Of a DNA stretch of 64,000 nt, positions 8,802 to 15,816 are shown piece after piece. The notes beneath the pieces are model-generated. The model saw only the letters and a program-made list of their open reading frames with translations, was not told the DNA's origin and searched no databases. Both the position numbers and the translations under genes were made by a program. The stretch is taken from the NCBI GenBank assembly GCA_016342745.1, contig JAEINT010000020.1:1-64000 (forward strand), written 5' to 3'. The DNA comes from Labilibaculum sp. Its GTDB lineage: Bacteria > Bacteroidota > Bacteroidia > Bacteroidales > Marinifilaceae. Each line of letters starts with the position of its first letter. The stretch's first letter is position 1.

Positions 8802-9770
8802 TTAAAATGAATAGGATAATCCGAAAAGTAAATCGTAACTAAATTGATTCATGGAAAGCACATTATATGCATTGTCTTCTAACATAGAAGGACCAAAACT
8901 ACTACTTTCCAACAGGTTACCCTGAAGGGTAAGGATTCCTTTTAAGGAACTGTTTTCGCGCCCAAAAAGCAAGCTTGAAAAGTACCCAACTTTTAAAATC
9001 TTTATATCTCCGTATGCAAGCTCTGCATGACAGCCAAGTCGGTATTGAAAAACATTATTGATCGGATTGGTGAGGTAACCTCCTGTGATGGTAAAGCCAG
9101 CAGCCTTAAATTTTTCTGTTAGTAGGTTCATACTTTTGGGTACATAGCCACTACTCTTTTGCTCCAAAGCACCTTTGGATTCTGTTTGATAATAGGAAAG
9201 TTCAAAACTTCCAAAAAAATCTTTTGCACTAAGATCGTACCTTGCATCTTTTCCCCAAAGCAATGAGTATTTAAGGATGTCGGAATACAGGCTAAATGTA
9301 TCTCCAGTATTTAATTCATTGCCTTGTTCATCAAATATTAATACTTTTTTATCATCTACCGCATATTCTAGCGAGTACTTGTATTTCGATATGCCAACTG
9401 CAGGCATAAATCCGGTAGACTTCCCAAGAATGAAAGCAAGAGCAGATAAAGTCTTTTGATGATCGTGTTCCTCTTCTGTTAAGGTATACCGAGGCACAAA
9501 ACTATCCGAAGAATACAATCTTATTTGATAATTTCCAATCCAGTAATCTGATAGGGATAGATTTAAAAAGAGTCTTGACATCTTTTTCCCCTCTCCTTCT
9601 TCGTTTACCTCTGCACTATAGAGATAAGTATCAGGAGCAGAATTTCCGTATCCTAATTGATATTCGATTTTTGCAGAAAACCTAAGAATTTTTTTTGCTG
9701 ATTTGGATTTGTCCTGAGCAGAACAAACCGTCGCCAGAATTAAGAAGATTGAAATAAATAATGCTCTCAT
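8802..9770 (-). CDS. Secreted protein of unknown function, possibly outer-membrane beta-barrel
   Basis: A 322-residue protein that I do not recognise. It starts with a Sec signal peptide (MRALFISIFLILATVCSAQ, cleavage after CSA). The mature part is rich in alternating aromatic/polar strands (LFLNLSLSDYWIGNYQIRLY, FFGSFELSYYQTES) and ends in SYDLLFGLSYSF. A terminal Phe after alternating hydrophobics is typical of a beta-barrel end strand. No domain is evident. Its leader contains a TG repeat and a perfect 9-bp inverted repeat. It appears monocistronic. Confidence 0.6.
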   Translation of the reverse strand: MRALFISIFLILATVCSAQDKSKSAKKILRFSAKIEYQLGYGNSAPDTYLYSAEVNEEGEGKKMSRLFLNLSLSDYWIGNYQIRLYSSDSFVPRYTLTEEEHDHQKTLSALAFILGKSTGFMPAVGISKYKYSLEYAVDDKKVLIFDEQGNELNTGDTFSLYSDILKYSLLWGKDARYDLSAKDFFGSFELSYYQTESKGALEQKSSGYVPKSMNLLTEKFKAAGFTITGGYLTNPINNVFQYRLGCHAELAYGDIKILKVGYFSSLLFGRENSSLKGILTLQGNLLESSSFGPSMLEDNAYNVLSMNQFSYDLLFGLSYSF

Positions 9771-9786
9771 ACTGTATTAGCTGCAA

Positions 9787-9826
9787 TGTGTGTGTGTGTG
9801 TTTATAAAGTACAACTGTGTACTTTA
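9787..9826 (-). promoter_or_regulatory. (TG)7 tract and 9-bp inverted repeat in the leader of the secreted protein gene
   Basis: A TG/CA dinucleotide run (9787-9801) lies 17 nt before the ATG at 9770. Next to it is a perfect hairpin, TAAAGTACA-ACTG-TGTACTTTA (9805-9826). Both lie between the promoter at 9873-9904 and the start codon, so they would be in the mRNA leader. They could control translation or be a regulator site. Confidence 0.5.
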
Positions 9827-9872
9827 CAACACCATTTAAAGCGCATCAGGTACAAGATTGTATTTTCGGTTA

Positions 9873-9904
9873 CGAAACTACAAAACAATGATTGCTTAAC
9901 AAAA
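9873..9904 (-). promoter_or_regulatory. Promoter of the secreted protein gene
   Basis: On the minus strand, -33 TTTTG, 19-nt spacer, -7 TAGTTTCG, with TTGTTTTG abutting the -7. It is the third copy of the shared promoter type. Confidence 0.7.
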
Positions 9905-9970
9905 TAGAGATTAATGCAAAAAAGAGTTTCAAATTATAAAACTCTCACTAAACTTCTATTTTACGTAAAT

Positions 9971-10516
9971 CTAGAATAACATTTTCTTTATCCATTGCCA
10001 TAACAAACTAGCACCTATAGCTATGCCAGCAGCCAATCCATTAAAAAGAAAATCAGTCATATCAAAAACTCTGTTGGGAATAAAAACCTGAATAAACTCA
10101 TCAAAAACACCAATTATTAAAGATAAAAGCAGTGCAAGTATTGTAATGTATAAGCCTTTATGCTTGTCTTGATAACGCACAATTAATGCTCTATGTATAA
10201 ATATGGTAAGTACAGAATACTCTATTAAGTGAGTGCGTTCGGCGAGCCCTAAACGTAGAAATAACATCAGAAATACAGCCACAATACCCAACACATTTAC
10301 AATGTCGTTTTGGGCTAATTTTCTTCTAAAGGCATGCAAAATAATAGTTGTACCTATTATTCCCATGCACAAAATAAACAGCAATGCTTGCGAATTCTCA
10401 TTCCCCAATAATCGAAACAAAGGATATGCAAATATCAGGCTCGACAAAATAGCCATCCAAACCAATAAAGCATAAAACCATAATTTTTTCTCCCTTGCTG
10501 ATGTAAATAAAGACAT
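9971..10516 (-). CDS. VanZ-like family membrane protein
   Basis: A 181-residue integral membrane protein with about five transmembrane segments. The VanZ-like signature is clear: HLIEYSVL (near residue 96), then the conserved acidic pair DEFIQVFIPNR (near 139) and FDMTDFLFNGLAAGIAIG. VanZ is linked to teicoplanin resistance in enterococci, but most homologues in Bacteroidota are of unknown role and may bind lipids or cell-wall intermediates. It stands alone, so context gives no further clue. Confidence 0.85.
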   Translation of the reverse strand: MSLFTSAREKKLWFYALLVWMAILSSLIFAYPLFRLLGNENSQALLFILCMGIIGTTIILHAFRRKLAQNDIVNVLGIVAVFLMLFLRLGLAERTHLIEYSVLTIFIHRALIVRYQDKHKGLYITILALLLSLIIGVFDEFIQVFIPNRVFDMTDFLFNGLAAGIAIGASLLWQWIKKMLF

Positions 10517-10793
10517 ATTGTAACGCAGTTTTGTATTTTCTTTAATTTACATCTTTTATGGCAAATATCAATTAACATTCCCAAAACCTAAGCCCGTTAG
10601 CGGTGGGTATAATAAGCAACTACTTCCCTTTGTGGAATCTTAGCTTGAAAAAAGCCCAAACTAAGAGCTTGGCATTGTTGTATCGGAATCGTAAGAGATT
10701 AAAATACATTTCCTTTTCGGATTAACACTCAGTCAAATTCACACCATTTTTGCGTGGTAATCAAATTAAAAGGTTTCACTTTTAATAGTTTTA
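10517..10793. other. Intergenic stretch upstream of the recombinase-like gene
   Basis: No gene is visible. AAAAAAGCCCAAACTAAGAG followed by CTTGGC near 10650-10673 looks like a decayed version of the CCAAGCT-type terminator hairpin found elsewhere in the window. Confidence 0.35.
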
Positions 10794-10824
10794 TTTGTTT
10801 TTTGAAACTTTTTATGTAACTTCA
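10794..10824 (+). promoter_or_regulatory. Candidate promoter of the recombinase-like gene
   Basis: -33 TTTG (10794), 19-nt spacer, -7 TAACTTCA (10817-10824). The -7 overlaps an inverted repeat, TTTATGT-AACTTC-ACATAAA. The expected start of transcription is about 20 nt before the ATG at 10853. Confidence 0.5.
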
Positions 10825-10852
10825 CATAAAGATTTACGACTAAGCTAAGAAA

Positions 10853-11449
10853 ATGACACTAAAGGGAGATATATCAAAATCTGAACATATCGATTGGAAA
10901 TATATACCAATTACGATTCAGAAGTTAGAATTGGATAAGAAATACAAAATAGCTTTGATTGTAGCTTTTGGATGTTTTTTTGGCCTTAGATTAAAGAGCA
11001 TATTAAGAATTCGCTGGGAAGATGTCCTAAATAAGGAATCTTTCGAAATTGAAGATAAGAACAAACTAAGAACCATCTTTATTATAGACGACATCCGAAA
11101 CCTGATCAATCGGATTTATATAAAGTTGGGGTCTGCAGAACCGGATCAATACATATTTTTAAACAACAGCGGTAAGCAGGTTTTGTCCTCACAATATGTC
11201 AACAAACAAGTAAAGCTGCTTTTTACAAAGTACGAGATACCTTATCAGAATCTTTCGTCGGATAGTTTTCTAAAGACTTTTTGTATTAAATATTTAGAAT
11301 CAAAAGACTTTACGATCGAAGCCAAAAAGTGGATATCTAAAATACTAGGGCATGCATCCTGGACCATTACTGCCAACTTTTTAGGCTACTCAGAGGATTC
11401 GGATGACAAGGACAACTACAACTCTTTTTCTATGGATATGGGTTTTTAA
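10853..11449 (+). CDS. Degenerate tyrosine recombinase-like protein (catalytic domain only)
   Basis: A 198-residue protein resembling the catalytic half of phage-type integrases. Box I is recognisable as GCFFGLRLKSILRIRWEDV, with the catalytic arginine in GLR. Box II retains LGHASWTITANFLGY, with the second His and a terminal Tyr. The HxxR segment, usually HxLRHTF, reads DSFLKTFCIKY, so the His and Arg are replaced. The N-terminal core-binding domain is absent. It may be a decayed integrase or a domesticated DNA-binding protein; strand exchange is unlikely. It has its own candidate promoter. The next gene, for an SPFH protein, follows by 87 nt. Confidence 0.65.
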   Translation: MTLKGDISKSEHIDWKYIPITIQKLELDKKYKIALIVAFGCFFGLRLKSILRIRWEDVLNKESFEIEDKNKLRTIFIIDDIRNLINRIYIKLGSAEPDQYIFLNNSGKQVLSSQYVNKQVKLLFTKYEIPYQNLSSDSFLKTFCIKYLESKDFTIEAKKWISKILGHASWTITANFLGYSEDSDDKDNYNSFSMDMGF

Positions 11450-11536
11450 CATGGCAAAAAAGCATTGAAAATTAAACCTAAGCCATCGTGGCTTAAGCGT
11501 AAATATTATACCCAAATACTAATTAAAAAAACAAAA

Positions 11537-12436
11537 ATGGAAACTGTATCAATCATTATTATTATCGTATTCGCGATCGTATTTTTCGTATTTTCCTTGA
11601 TCATCGTTAATCAGAAAGAAGCCAAAATTATGCAACGATTAGGCAAGTTTCATTCTGTACGTAGAGCGGGTATCAGCTTTAGAATTCCGCTTATCGATCA
11701 AGTTGTAGGGATTCAAAACTTACAAATTCAAGAATTACGTGTTCCTGTAGAAACGATTACTCAAGATAAAGTGACTTTGAAAATAGAAGTTGCTATTCAG
11801 TACCTTATCAAGGCAGATGTGGATAGTATTCAGAACTCTTTCTACGAGCTTTCAGATTCGACTGCACAGATTGAATCCTTTGTTTTTGATGCCGTAAGAG
11901 CTGAGGTGCCTAAGATGGAATTGGATAACGTTTATGAGAATAAAGACAATATTGCTAATACCGTAATGGAAGGTCTTAACTCTTTATTATCCAATTACGG
12001 ATTTGACATTAAGAAAACTTTAGTGGTAGATATTTTACCTGACGCTAAAGTTGTAGGTGCCATGAATGCCATTAATGAGCAGAAGAGACTTAGACAAGCA
12101 GCTGAAGAAAAAGGTGAGGCTGATAAAATCTTAATTATTAAAGCGGCTGAAGCTGAAAAAGAAAGTAAAAAACTACAAGGTGAAGGTGTAGCTCTACAAC
12201 AAATGGCTGTTTTGAAAGGTCGTGAAAAAGCGATTAAAGATTTAACGGTAGGCACCAATATGGAAGTTAAAGATGCTACTGAGTTAGTGATGAAATTGAT
12301 TGATCAGGACACGCTAATCAGCATGGGTGAAAAGAACAAAAATGTTATTTTCATGACTTCAGACCTAGGTGTGAAAGGCAAAGTAATGGAAGCCATGGTT
12401 GGGGCAGATGTTGTTACGAATCACCAGAACAACTAA
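11537..12436 (+). CDS. SPFH/Band 7 (stomatin-like) membrane protein
   Basis: A 299-residue stomatin/prohibitin family protein. It begins with a single membrane segment (about residues 3-25, rich in Ile/Val), then the SPFH domain (NQKEAKIMQRLGKFHSVRRA; RVPVETITQDKVTLKIEVAI). An Ala/Glu-rich coiled-coil follows (EQKRLRQAAEEKGEADKILI) and a hydrophobic C-terminal tail. Such proteins form membrane-bound oligomeric rings and often partner with NfeD proteases, but no nfeD-like gene is adjacent. The ATG at 11537 is preferred because it follows an A-rich leader; an in-frame TTG at 11465 would add a basic extension before the membrane segment. A strong terminator follows. Confidence 0.9.
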   Translation: METVSIIIIIVFAIVFFVFSLIIVNQKEAKIMQRLGKFHSVRRAGISFRIPLIDQVVGIQNLQIQELRVPVETITQDKVTLKIEVAIQYLIKADVDSIQNSFYELSDSTAQIESFVFDAVRAEVPKMELDNVYENKDNIANTVMEGLNSLLSNYGFDIKKTLVVDILPDAKVVGAMNAINEQKRLRQAAEEKGEADKILIIKAAEAEKESKKLQGEGVALQQMAVLKGREKAIKDLTVGTNMEVKDATELVMKLIDQDTLISMGEKNKNVIFMTSDLGVKGKVMEAMVGADVVTNHQNN

Positions 12437-12468
12437 AGTTCGAATCGTAATATAACTTTACTAAAAAA

Positions 12469-12505
12469 CAACGCCCTCTTGCTAGCGAAGCAAGAGGGCG
12501 TTTTA
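12469..12505 (+). terminator. Rho-independent terminator
   Basis: AACGCCCTCTTGC pairs with GCAAGAGGGCGTT, followed by TTTT, 33 nt after the SPFH gene stop. Confidence 0.85.
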
Positions 12506-12690
12506 AATATAAAGTAGGTTTAGAAAAAAGGACCAAGCTGTATGCTTGGCCAACGAACCTAAAAGCCTGTTCCTCAGCCATTGCGAGCTTATCGCTCGCG
12601 TTCTACTTGCAGAAAATACGCTTCACGCACAAATACATCAATCCAATATGTTCTTGCAAAACTGACAAATTACAAAGCTTCTTTGCTATG
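12506..12690. other. Intergenic hairpin-rich stretch before the RAYT module
   Basis: It contains a decayed terminator-like stem (GGACCAAGCTG/TGCTTGGCC near 12532-12553) and a second hairpin, GCGAGC-TTATC-GCTCGC, at 12587-12603. No gene is seen. Confidence 0.4.
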
Positions 12691-12812
12691 AATTGAAAAT
12701 CGACGAAGTCAAATTTATATTTACGACTCAAGATTCATGTACTTAGAATGTCATAAAAAGGCTTTGGTTTGCATTCACAAAACACGAGCTACAAGCTCTC
12801 GCTAGCGGGGGT
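12691..12812 (+). repeat. RAYT-flanking direct repeat, copy 1
   Basis: It begins ATTGAAAATCGACGAAGTC, includes TTCATGTACTTAGAATGT and GGCTTTGGTTTGCATTC, and ends with the GAGCTACAAGCTC hairpin, CGCTAGCG and GGGGT. It ends 21 nt from the RAYT stop codon. Confidence 0.85.
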
Positions 12813-12833
12813 ATTTAGGTAGAAATACCTCTA

Positions 12834-13394
12834 CTATTCATCACAAAATTTATCATCCCTCCATCTCAATGTATTATTTATAATATAATCTCTAATTCTC
12901 TGTAGGCTTTCATCATTCCGAATGATGTGATCGTGGAATCGACTCTGCCATGCAAAATTGGTGTGAATTTTTCTGGCGTTTATCGTACATATTCGTTTAT
13001 ATTGATTGATAATAACCCCCAAGGATCCAGGGTTCCATTTTTCCGATGCCATTGTGGTGGTAGAGACGCCCAAATTGGGCGTCCCTACGTTACGTTTATC
13101 ATTATATCCCCCATCATTAGGTTTGTTGATGATGATGATGCCATGAACATGATTTGGCATGATTACAAATTCATCCAATTCGACAAATGGAAAATGATTG
13201 GGTATTTCCTTCCAATATTTATTTGCCAAACGTCCTATTTCGGATAATTGCATTTCCCCATTTACAATATCACCAAAATACAATTCACGATTCGCCGTAC
13301 AAATGGTAACGAAATACAAACCATTGTTTGAATAATCCCAATTTTGTAGGCGAGCTGACTTTATTCGATATTTGCCTTGAAACTTATCTGACAT
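12834..13394 (-). CDS. REP-associated tyrosine transposase (RAYT, Y1/HUH family)
   Basis: A 186-residue single-domain Y1 transposase of the type that mobilises or maintains REP palindromes through single-strand cleavage. From the ATG at 13394 it starts MSDKFQGKYRIKSARLQNWD, and GLYFVTICTANRE is the typical first strand. The HUH motif is His82-Val-His84 in MPNHVHGIIII, the likely nucleophile is Tyr132 in INQYKRICT, and QSRFHDHIIR is a family hallmark. I chose 13394 over the longer 13466 start because the extra residues do not match the family. Residues about 103-112 (VGTPNLGVST) are encoded by a 29-bp near-perfect palindrome. Length and motifs suggest it is intact. Confidence 0.9.
   Translation of the reverse strand: MSDKFQGKYRIKSARLQNWDYSNNGLYFVTICTANRELYFGDIVNGEMQLSEIGRLANKYWKEIPNHFPFVELDEFVIMPNHVHGIIIINKPNDGGYNDKRNVGTPNLGVSTTTMASEKWNPGSLGVIINQYKRICTINARKIHTNFAWQSRFHDHIIRNDESLQRIRDYIINNTLRWRDDKFCDE
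13060..13088. repeat. Palindrome inside the RAYT coding sequence
   Basis: GTAGAGACGCCCAA - A - TTGGGCGTCCCTAC is a 14-bp inverted repeat with one mismatch, read in frame within the transposase gene. It resembles an inserted REP-like unit. Confidence 0.75.
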
Positions 13395-13504
13395 GATTGA
13401 CTTCAACTTGAGAATTGGCTTGTTTGTCCAGATTACAATCGTGATAAAACTGCGCACAACACACATGCATTATGGCATTTGTCTTCATTATTTTTTAGAA
13501 ATAT

Positions 13505-13732
13505 TTAATTTACCTGATAAATGCCAGTATCACCAGTCTCCAAATATTTTTGAATGATATCTATTTCATGGAGTGCTTCGCTTTTTGTTTTATAATACCC
13601 TACAACTTTTACATTAGAAGTCCCTGCAATACTGCCTACAATAGCAAACTTCAACTTTCCTCCATAGTTTCTAGTAATTGAAAAACTTGAAGATTGCATC
13701 AACATTTCTTTATCTTGAGATCTTATCCACAT
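13505..13732 (-). CDS. Small WIRSQDK-type protein of unknown function
   Basis: A 75-residue protein starting at the ATG at 13732, giving MWIRSQDKEMLMQSSSF. This N-terminus matches a family of small proteins, seen in Firmicutes and other phyla, that begin M-W-I-R-S-Q-D; I know of no assigned function. A KSEALHEIDIIQKYL helix follows a short beta-rich region (FAIVGSIAGT, VKVVGYY). Eight extra residues upstream are possible but not family-like. It lies between the transposase gene and the second direct repeat, so it may be a passenger of that module. Confidence 0.6.
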   Translation of the reverse strand: MWIRSQDKEMLMQSSSFSITRNYGGKLKFAIVGSIAGTSNVKVVGYYKTKSEALHEIDIIQKYLETGDTGIYQVN

Positions 13733-13801
13733 AATATTATAATTAAAAATTTGCACACATCTTAATCAACCGATGCGTATGGTCTTTCATGCTTTATTAT
13801 C

Positions 13802-13922
13802 AACTGAAAATCGAAGAAGTCAAATTTGTATTTACAACTCAAAATTCATGTACTTAGAATGTGACAAAAGGCTTTGGTTTGCATTCGCAAAGCACGAGCT
13901 ACAAGCTATCGCTAGTGGGGGT
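13802..13922 (+). repeat. RAYT-flanking direct repeat, copy 2
   Basis: Same orientation and content as copy 1 (12691-12812), with about a dozen differences and one indel. Its end (GAGCTACAAGCTATCGCTAG, then GGGGG) overlaps the stop codon and last codons of the gene at 13912-14499. Confidence 0.85.
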
Positions 13923-14499
13923 TACCACCTATTTTTCTATCTATGTAAGATATTTTTGGATCATCGATTTTATACAACACTGAAATATTTTCTCCAATTT
14001 TCAACTTGAAAAAACTGCTTACGTATTCTGCTCTAGTAAACTTTTGATTCTTGATTTCATATGAATAGGTTACTAGGCTAAGGTCACCCTTTTTGGATTC
14101 AATTTCAATAATTCTTGCTATAGATGATTTATATTCAGTTGTATCAATTACAGGTTCATTTAAAAGCATAATTGCGACTTCAGGTTGATATTTATTGAGT
14201 CTTCCTCGGTACTTTTCTCCAATTTTTAATTTGTCCGTATTGTGTTGGCTAAATTCATATTCTATTCCCTTATGTTCGTATTTAAAAACAGAACTGTGAG
14301 CCTTTGCTCGATAACCTACAATTTCACATTTAATATTAATGTAATCTTTACCATTTCTGATATCTGATTCATAATTGGATATTCTTCTAATTATTCCAAA
14401 AAACACAACCGATATTATCAATAGTACAATAATCAAAAGATAAGTTAATTTCTTTTCTTTATTTGTGAGATTATCTGGTTGCATTTTAAAGTGACTCAT
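13912..14499 (-). CDS. Membrane-anchored protein of unknown function
   Basis: A 195-residue protein that I do not recognise. A lysine-rich start is followed by one transmembrane segment (about residues 19-36, LTYLLIIVLLIISVVFFGII) and an extracytoplasmic region with two similar beta-rich parts. Each contains a KIGE turn (KLKIGEKYRGRLN; KLKIGENISVLYK), which suggests an internal duplication, somewhat like DUF3592-type folds. The last residues (GGNPH) and the stop codon come from the end of the RAYT-flanking repeat, so the natural C-terminus may have been altered by repeat insertion. Confidence 0.55.
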   Translation of the reverse strand: MSHFKMQPDNLTNKEKKLTYLLIIVLLIISVVFFGIIRRISNYESDIRNGKDYINIKCEIVGYRAKAHSSVFKYEHKGIEYEFSQHNTDKLKIGEKYRGRLNKYQPEVAIMLLNEPVIDTTEYKSSIARIIEIESKKGDLSLVTYSYEIKNQKFTRAEYVSSFFKLKIGENISVLYKIDDPKISYIDRKIGGNPH

Positions 14500-15074
14500 T
14501 CTTCTTAAAAATTGCTGGTAACTAGTTTATAACAAGCATATAGATGATATTTCTTATATCTCTTAATAAAAGCTGTTCTTATACAACCACACTAAAGGGA
14601 TAACAACAACTCATATTTTTCGAATACTAAAAGTAGGCATAAATCCCAGTAAACAGTATTAAATAGAGCACAAAACTATTAATCAAAATTAAATAAAAAT
14701 AGCTCTACATAAGTGTTTCATAAAAAACATTACGGGATAAAAATTCAATCGAAGCAATCTGCACAAAGTATATTTAACATGACACAATGTCCACATTACG
14801 CTTATAGCATGAGTTTTACCACTCGCATTGCCAATTTTTTTTCTTGCAGAGCCAATTTTACCATCCACAAGGTTCATCTCACCTTTACAGACTTAATTTT
14901 ACTATCTTCAAAATAGATTTTACCGTTCACAATATCCATCCTAAGCTGCAATCGACTATTTCACCATAACACATACAATTCAAAACTCATTTATTAACAT
15001 TTATTTTGTTTTATGTTGTTTTTTAGTTTCATTTTTTAATTCGAAAACAGCTAAACGCCGACTCTATAAAATAC
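14500..15074. other. Non-coding stretch, possibly decayed coding sequence
   Basis: No credible gene was found. On the minus strand at about 14820-14945 the phrases GTGAACGGTAAAAT and GTGGATGGTAAAATT repeat in different contexts, encoding (D/N)-(I/L)-V-(N/D)-GKI twice before stops. This could be a fragment of a repeat protein. The rest is AT-rich. Confidence 0.3.
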
Positions 15075-15105
15075 AAAAGCCGACTCTTACGGGTCGGCTT
15101 TTATT
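15075..15105 (-). terminator. Terminator of the MORN-repeat genes
   Basis: AAAAGCCGACCCGTAAGAGT followed by CGGCTTTT forms a strong stem about 20 nt after the stop of the gene at 15121. T runs on both sides allow either direction. Confidence 0.75.
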
Positions 15106-15120
15106 GTTGTCTATATCATA

Positions 15121-15717
15121 TTAATAGTTTTCGGTCTTCATAAATTCCCCATCATCATAATAGTAGGTCCACTCGCCCACTTTATCACCATTTAGATATT
15201 TTCCTTGGGCAATTAGTTGTCCATTTTCAGCATAAGTTTTCCACTCGCCTGTATTTTCATATTTTTCTATTCGGCCAATATACCTCAACTGTCCATTTTT
15301 AAAATACCCCTTCCTCTCACCTGTTTTATAATGTCCTATCGACTCTAATTGACCATTATCATGATAATATTTCCATATGCCTCTTGTTGCGCCATTCTCA
15401 TAACTCCCTGTTCTCAGTAAGTGTCCTATTTTTTTTATATTACTCTTATATATCCCCTCATTAAAATAATATTTCCAGACACCTGTTTTTTCGTTGTTTT
15501 CATATCGTCCAATCGATTCTAATTGTCCGTTTTCATGATAAGTTTTCCACTCGCCTACTTTTCTGTAATTTTCAACTTGCCCTATTTTCCATAACTGATC
15601 GTTATCATGATAAATTCTTTTCTCACCTGTTTTTACATACTTTTTCACGTCTTGTGCTATCGAAAAATTGGCAGAAAGAGCTATCGCTATAAATACTAAT
15701 AATAATTTTCTCATCAT
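15121..15717 (-). CDS. Secreted MORN_2 repeat protein (YwqK-like)
   Basis: A 198-residue exported protein with a signal peptide (RKLLLVFIAIALSANFSIAQ). It has about six MORN_2-type repeats of roughly 23 residues, each built on the pattern G-E/V-W-K-x-Y-x-E/D-N-G-Q-L (GEWKTYHENGQLESIGRYEN; GIWKYYHDNGQLESIGHYKT). Such repeats make elongated beta structures and are often labelled YwqK-family antitoxin, a name that is probably not informative for secreted members. It lies 99 nt downstream of a longer paralogue on the same strand, likely co-transcribed. Function is unknown. Confidence 0.8.
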   Translation of the reverse strand: MMRKLLLVFIAIALSANFSIAQDVKKYVKTGEKRIYHDNDQLWKIGQVENYRKVGEWKTYHENGQLESIGRYENNEKTGVWKYYFNEGIYKSNIKKIGHLLRTGSYENGATRGIWKYYHDNGQLESIGHYKTGERKGYFKNGQLRYIGRIEKYENTGEWKTYAENGQLIAQGKYLNGDKVGEWTYYYDDGEFMKTENY

Positions 15718-15816
15718 ATTAATTCTCGTTTAAGTGTTTACCAAGATTTCTATCTAAACATGCATAAGTATTTTGATTATTTTCTTCGCAATAGATTTTC
15801 ATTAGTGTGTGTAAGA

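Larger units (their letters stand above)
12691..13922. mobile_element. RAYT module bounded by direct repeats
   Basis: A 1.2-kb segment holding a REP-associated tyrosine transposase gene and a small unrelated gene. It lies between two direct copies of a ~121-bp sequence (12691-12812 and 13802-13922, about 90% identical by eye). Each repeat ends in a hairpin (GAGCT-ACA-AGCTC in copy 1), then CGCTAGCG and a run of G, the layout expected of REP-type substrates of RAYT enzymes. Whether the whole segment moves as a unit is inference. Confidence 0.6.

Noticed and set aside
10853-11449. Integrase-like gene as evidence of an integrated genomic island
   Set aside because: No attachment-site duplication, no tRNA target and no phage or conjugation genes nearby.
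13128-13141. GATGATGATG triplet run as a phase-variation tract
   Set aside because: It is in the transposase coding sequence, codes ordinary Ile residues in the HUH region (GIIIIN), and triplet changes would not shift the frame.
12691-13922. Direct repeats as the start of a CRISPR array
   Set aside because: Only two copies, about 1 kb apart, with genes between; no regular spacers.
14689-14916. Overlapping small frames on both strands
   Set aside because: No start context, conserved motif or codon pattern; at most decayed coding sequence.
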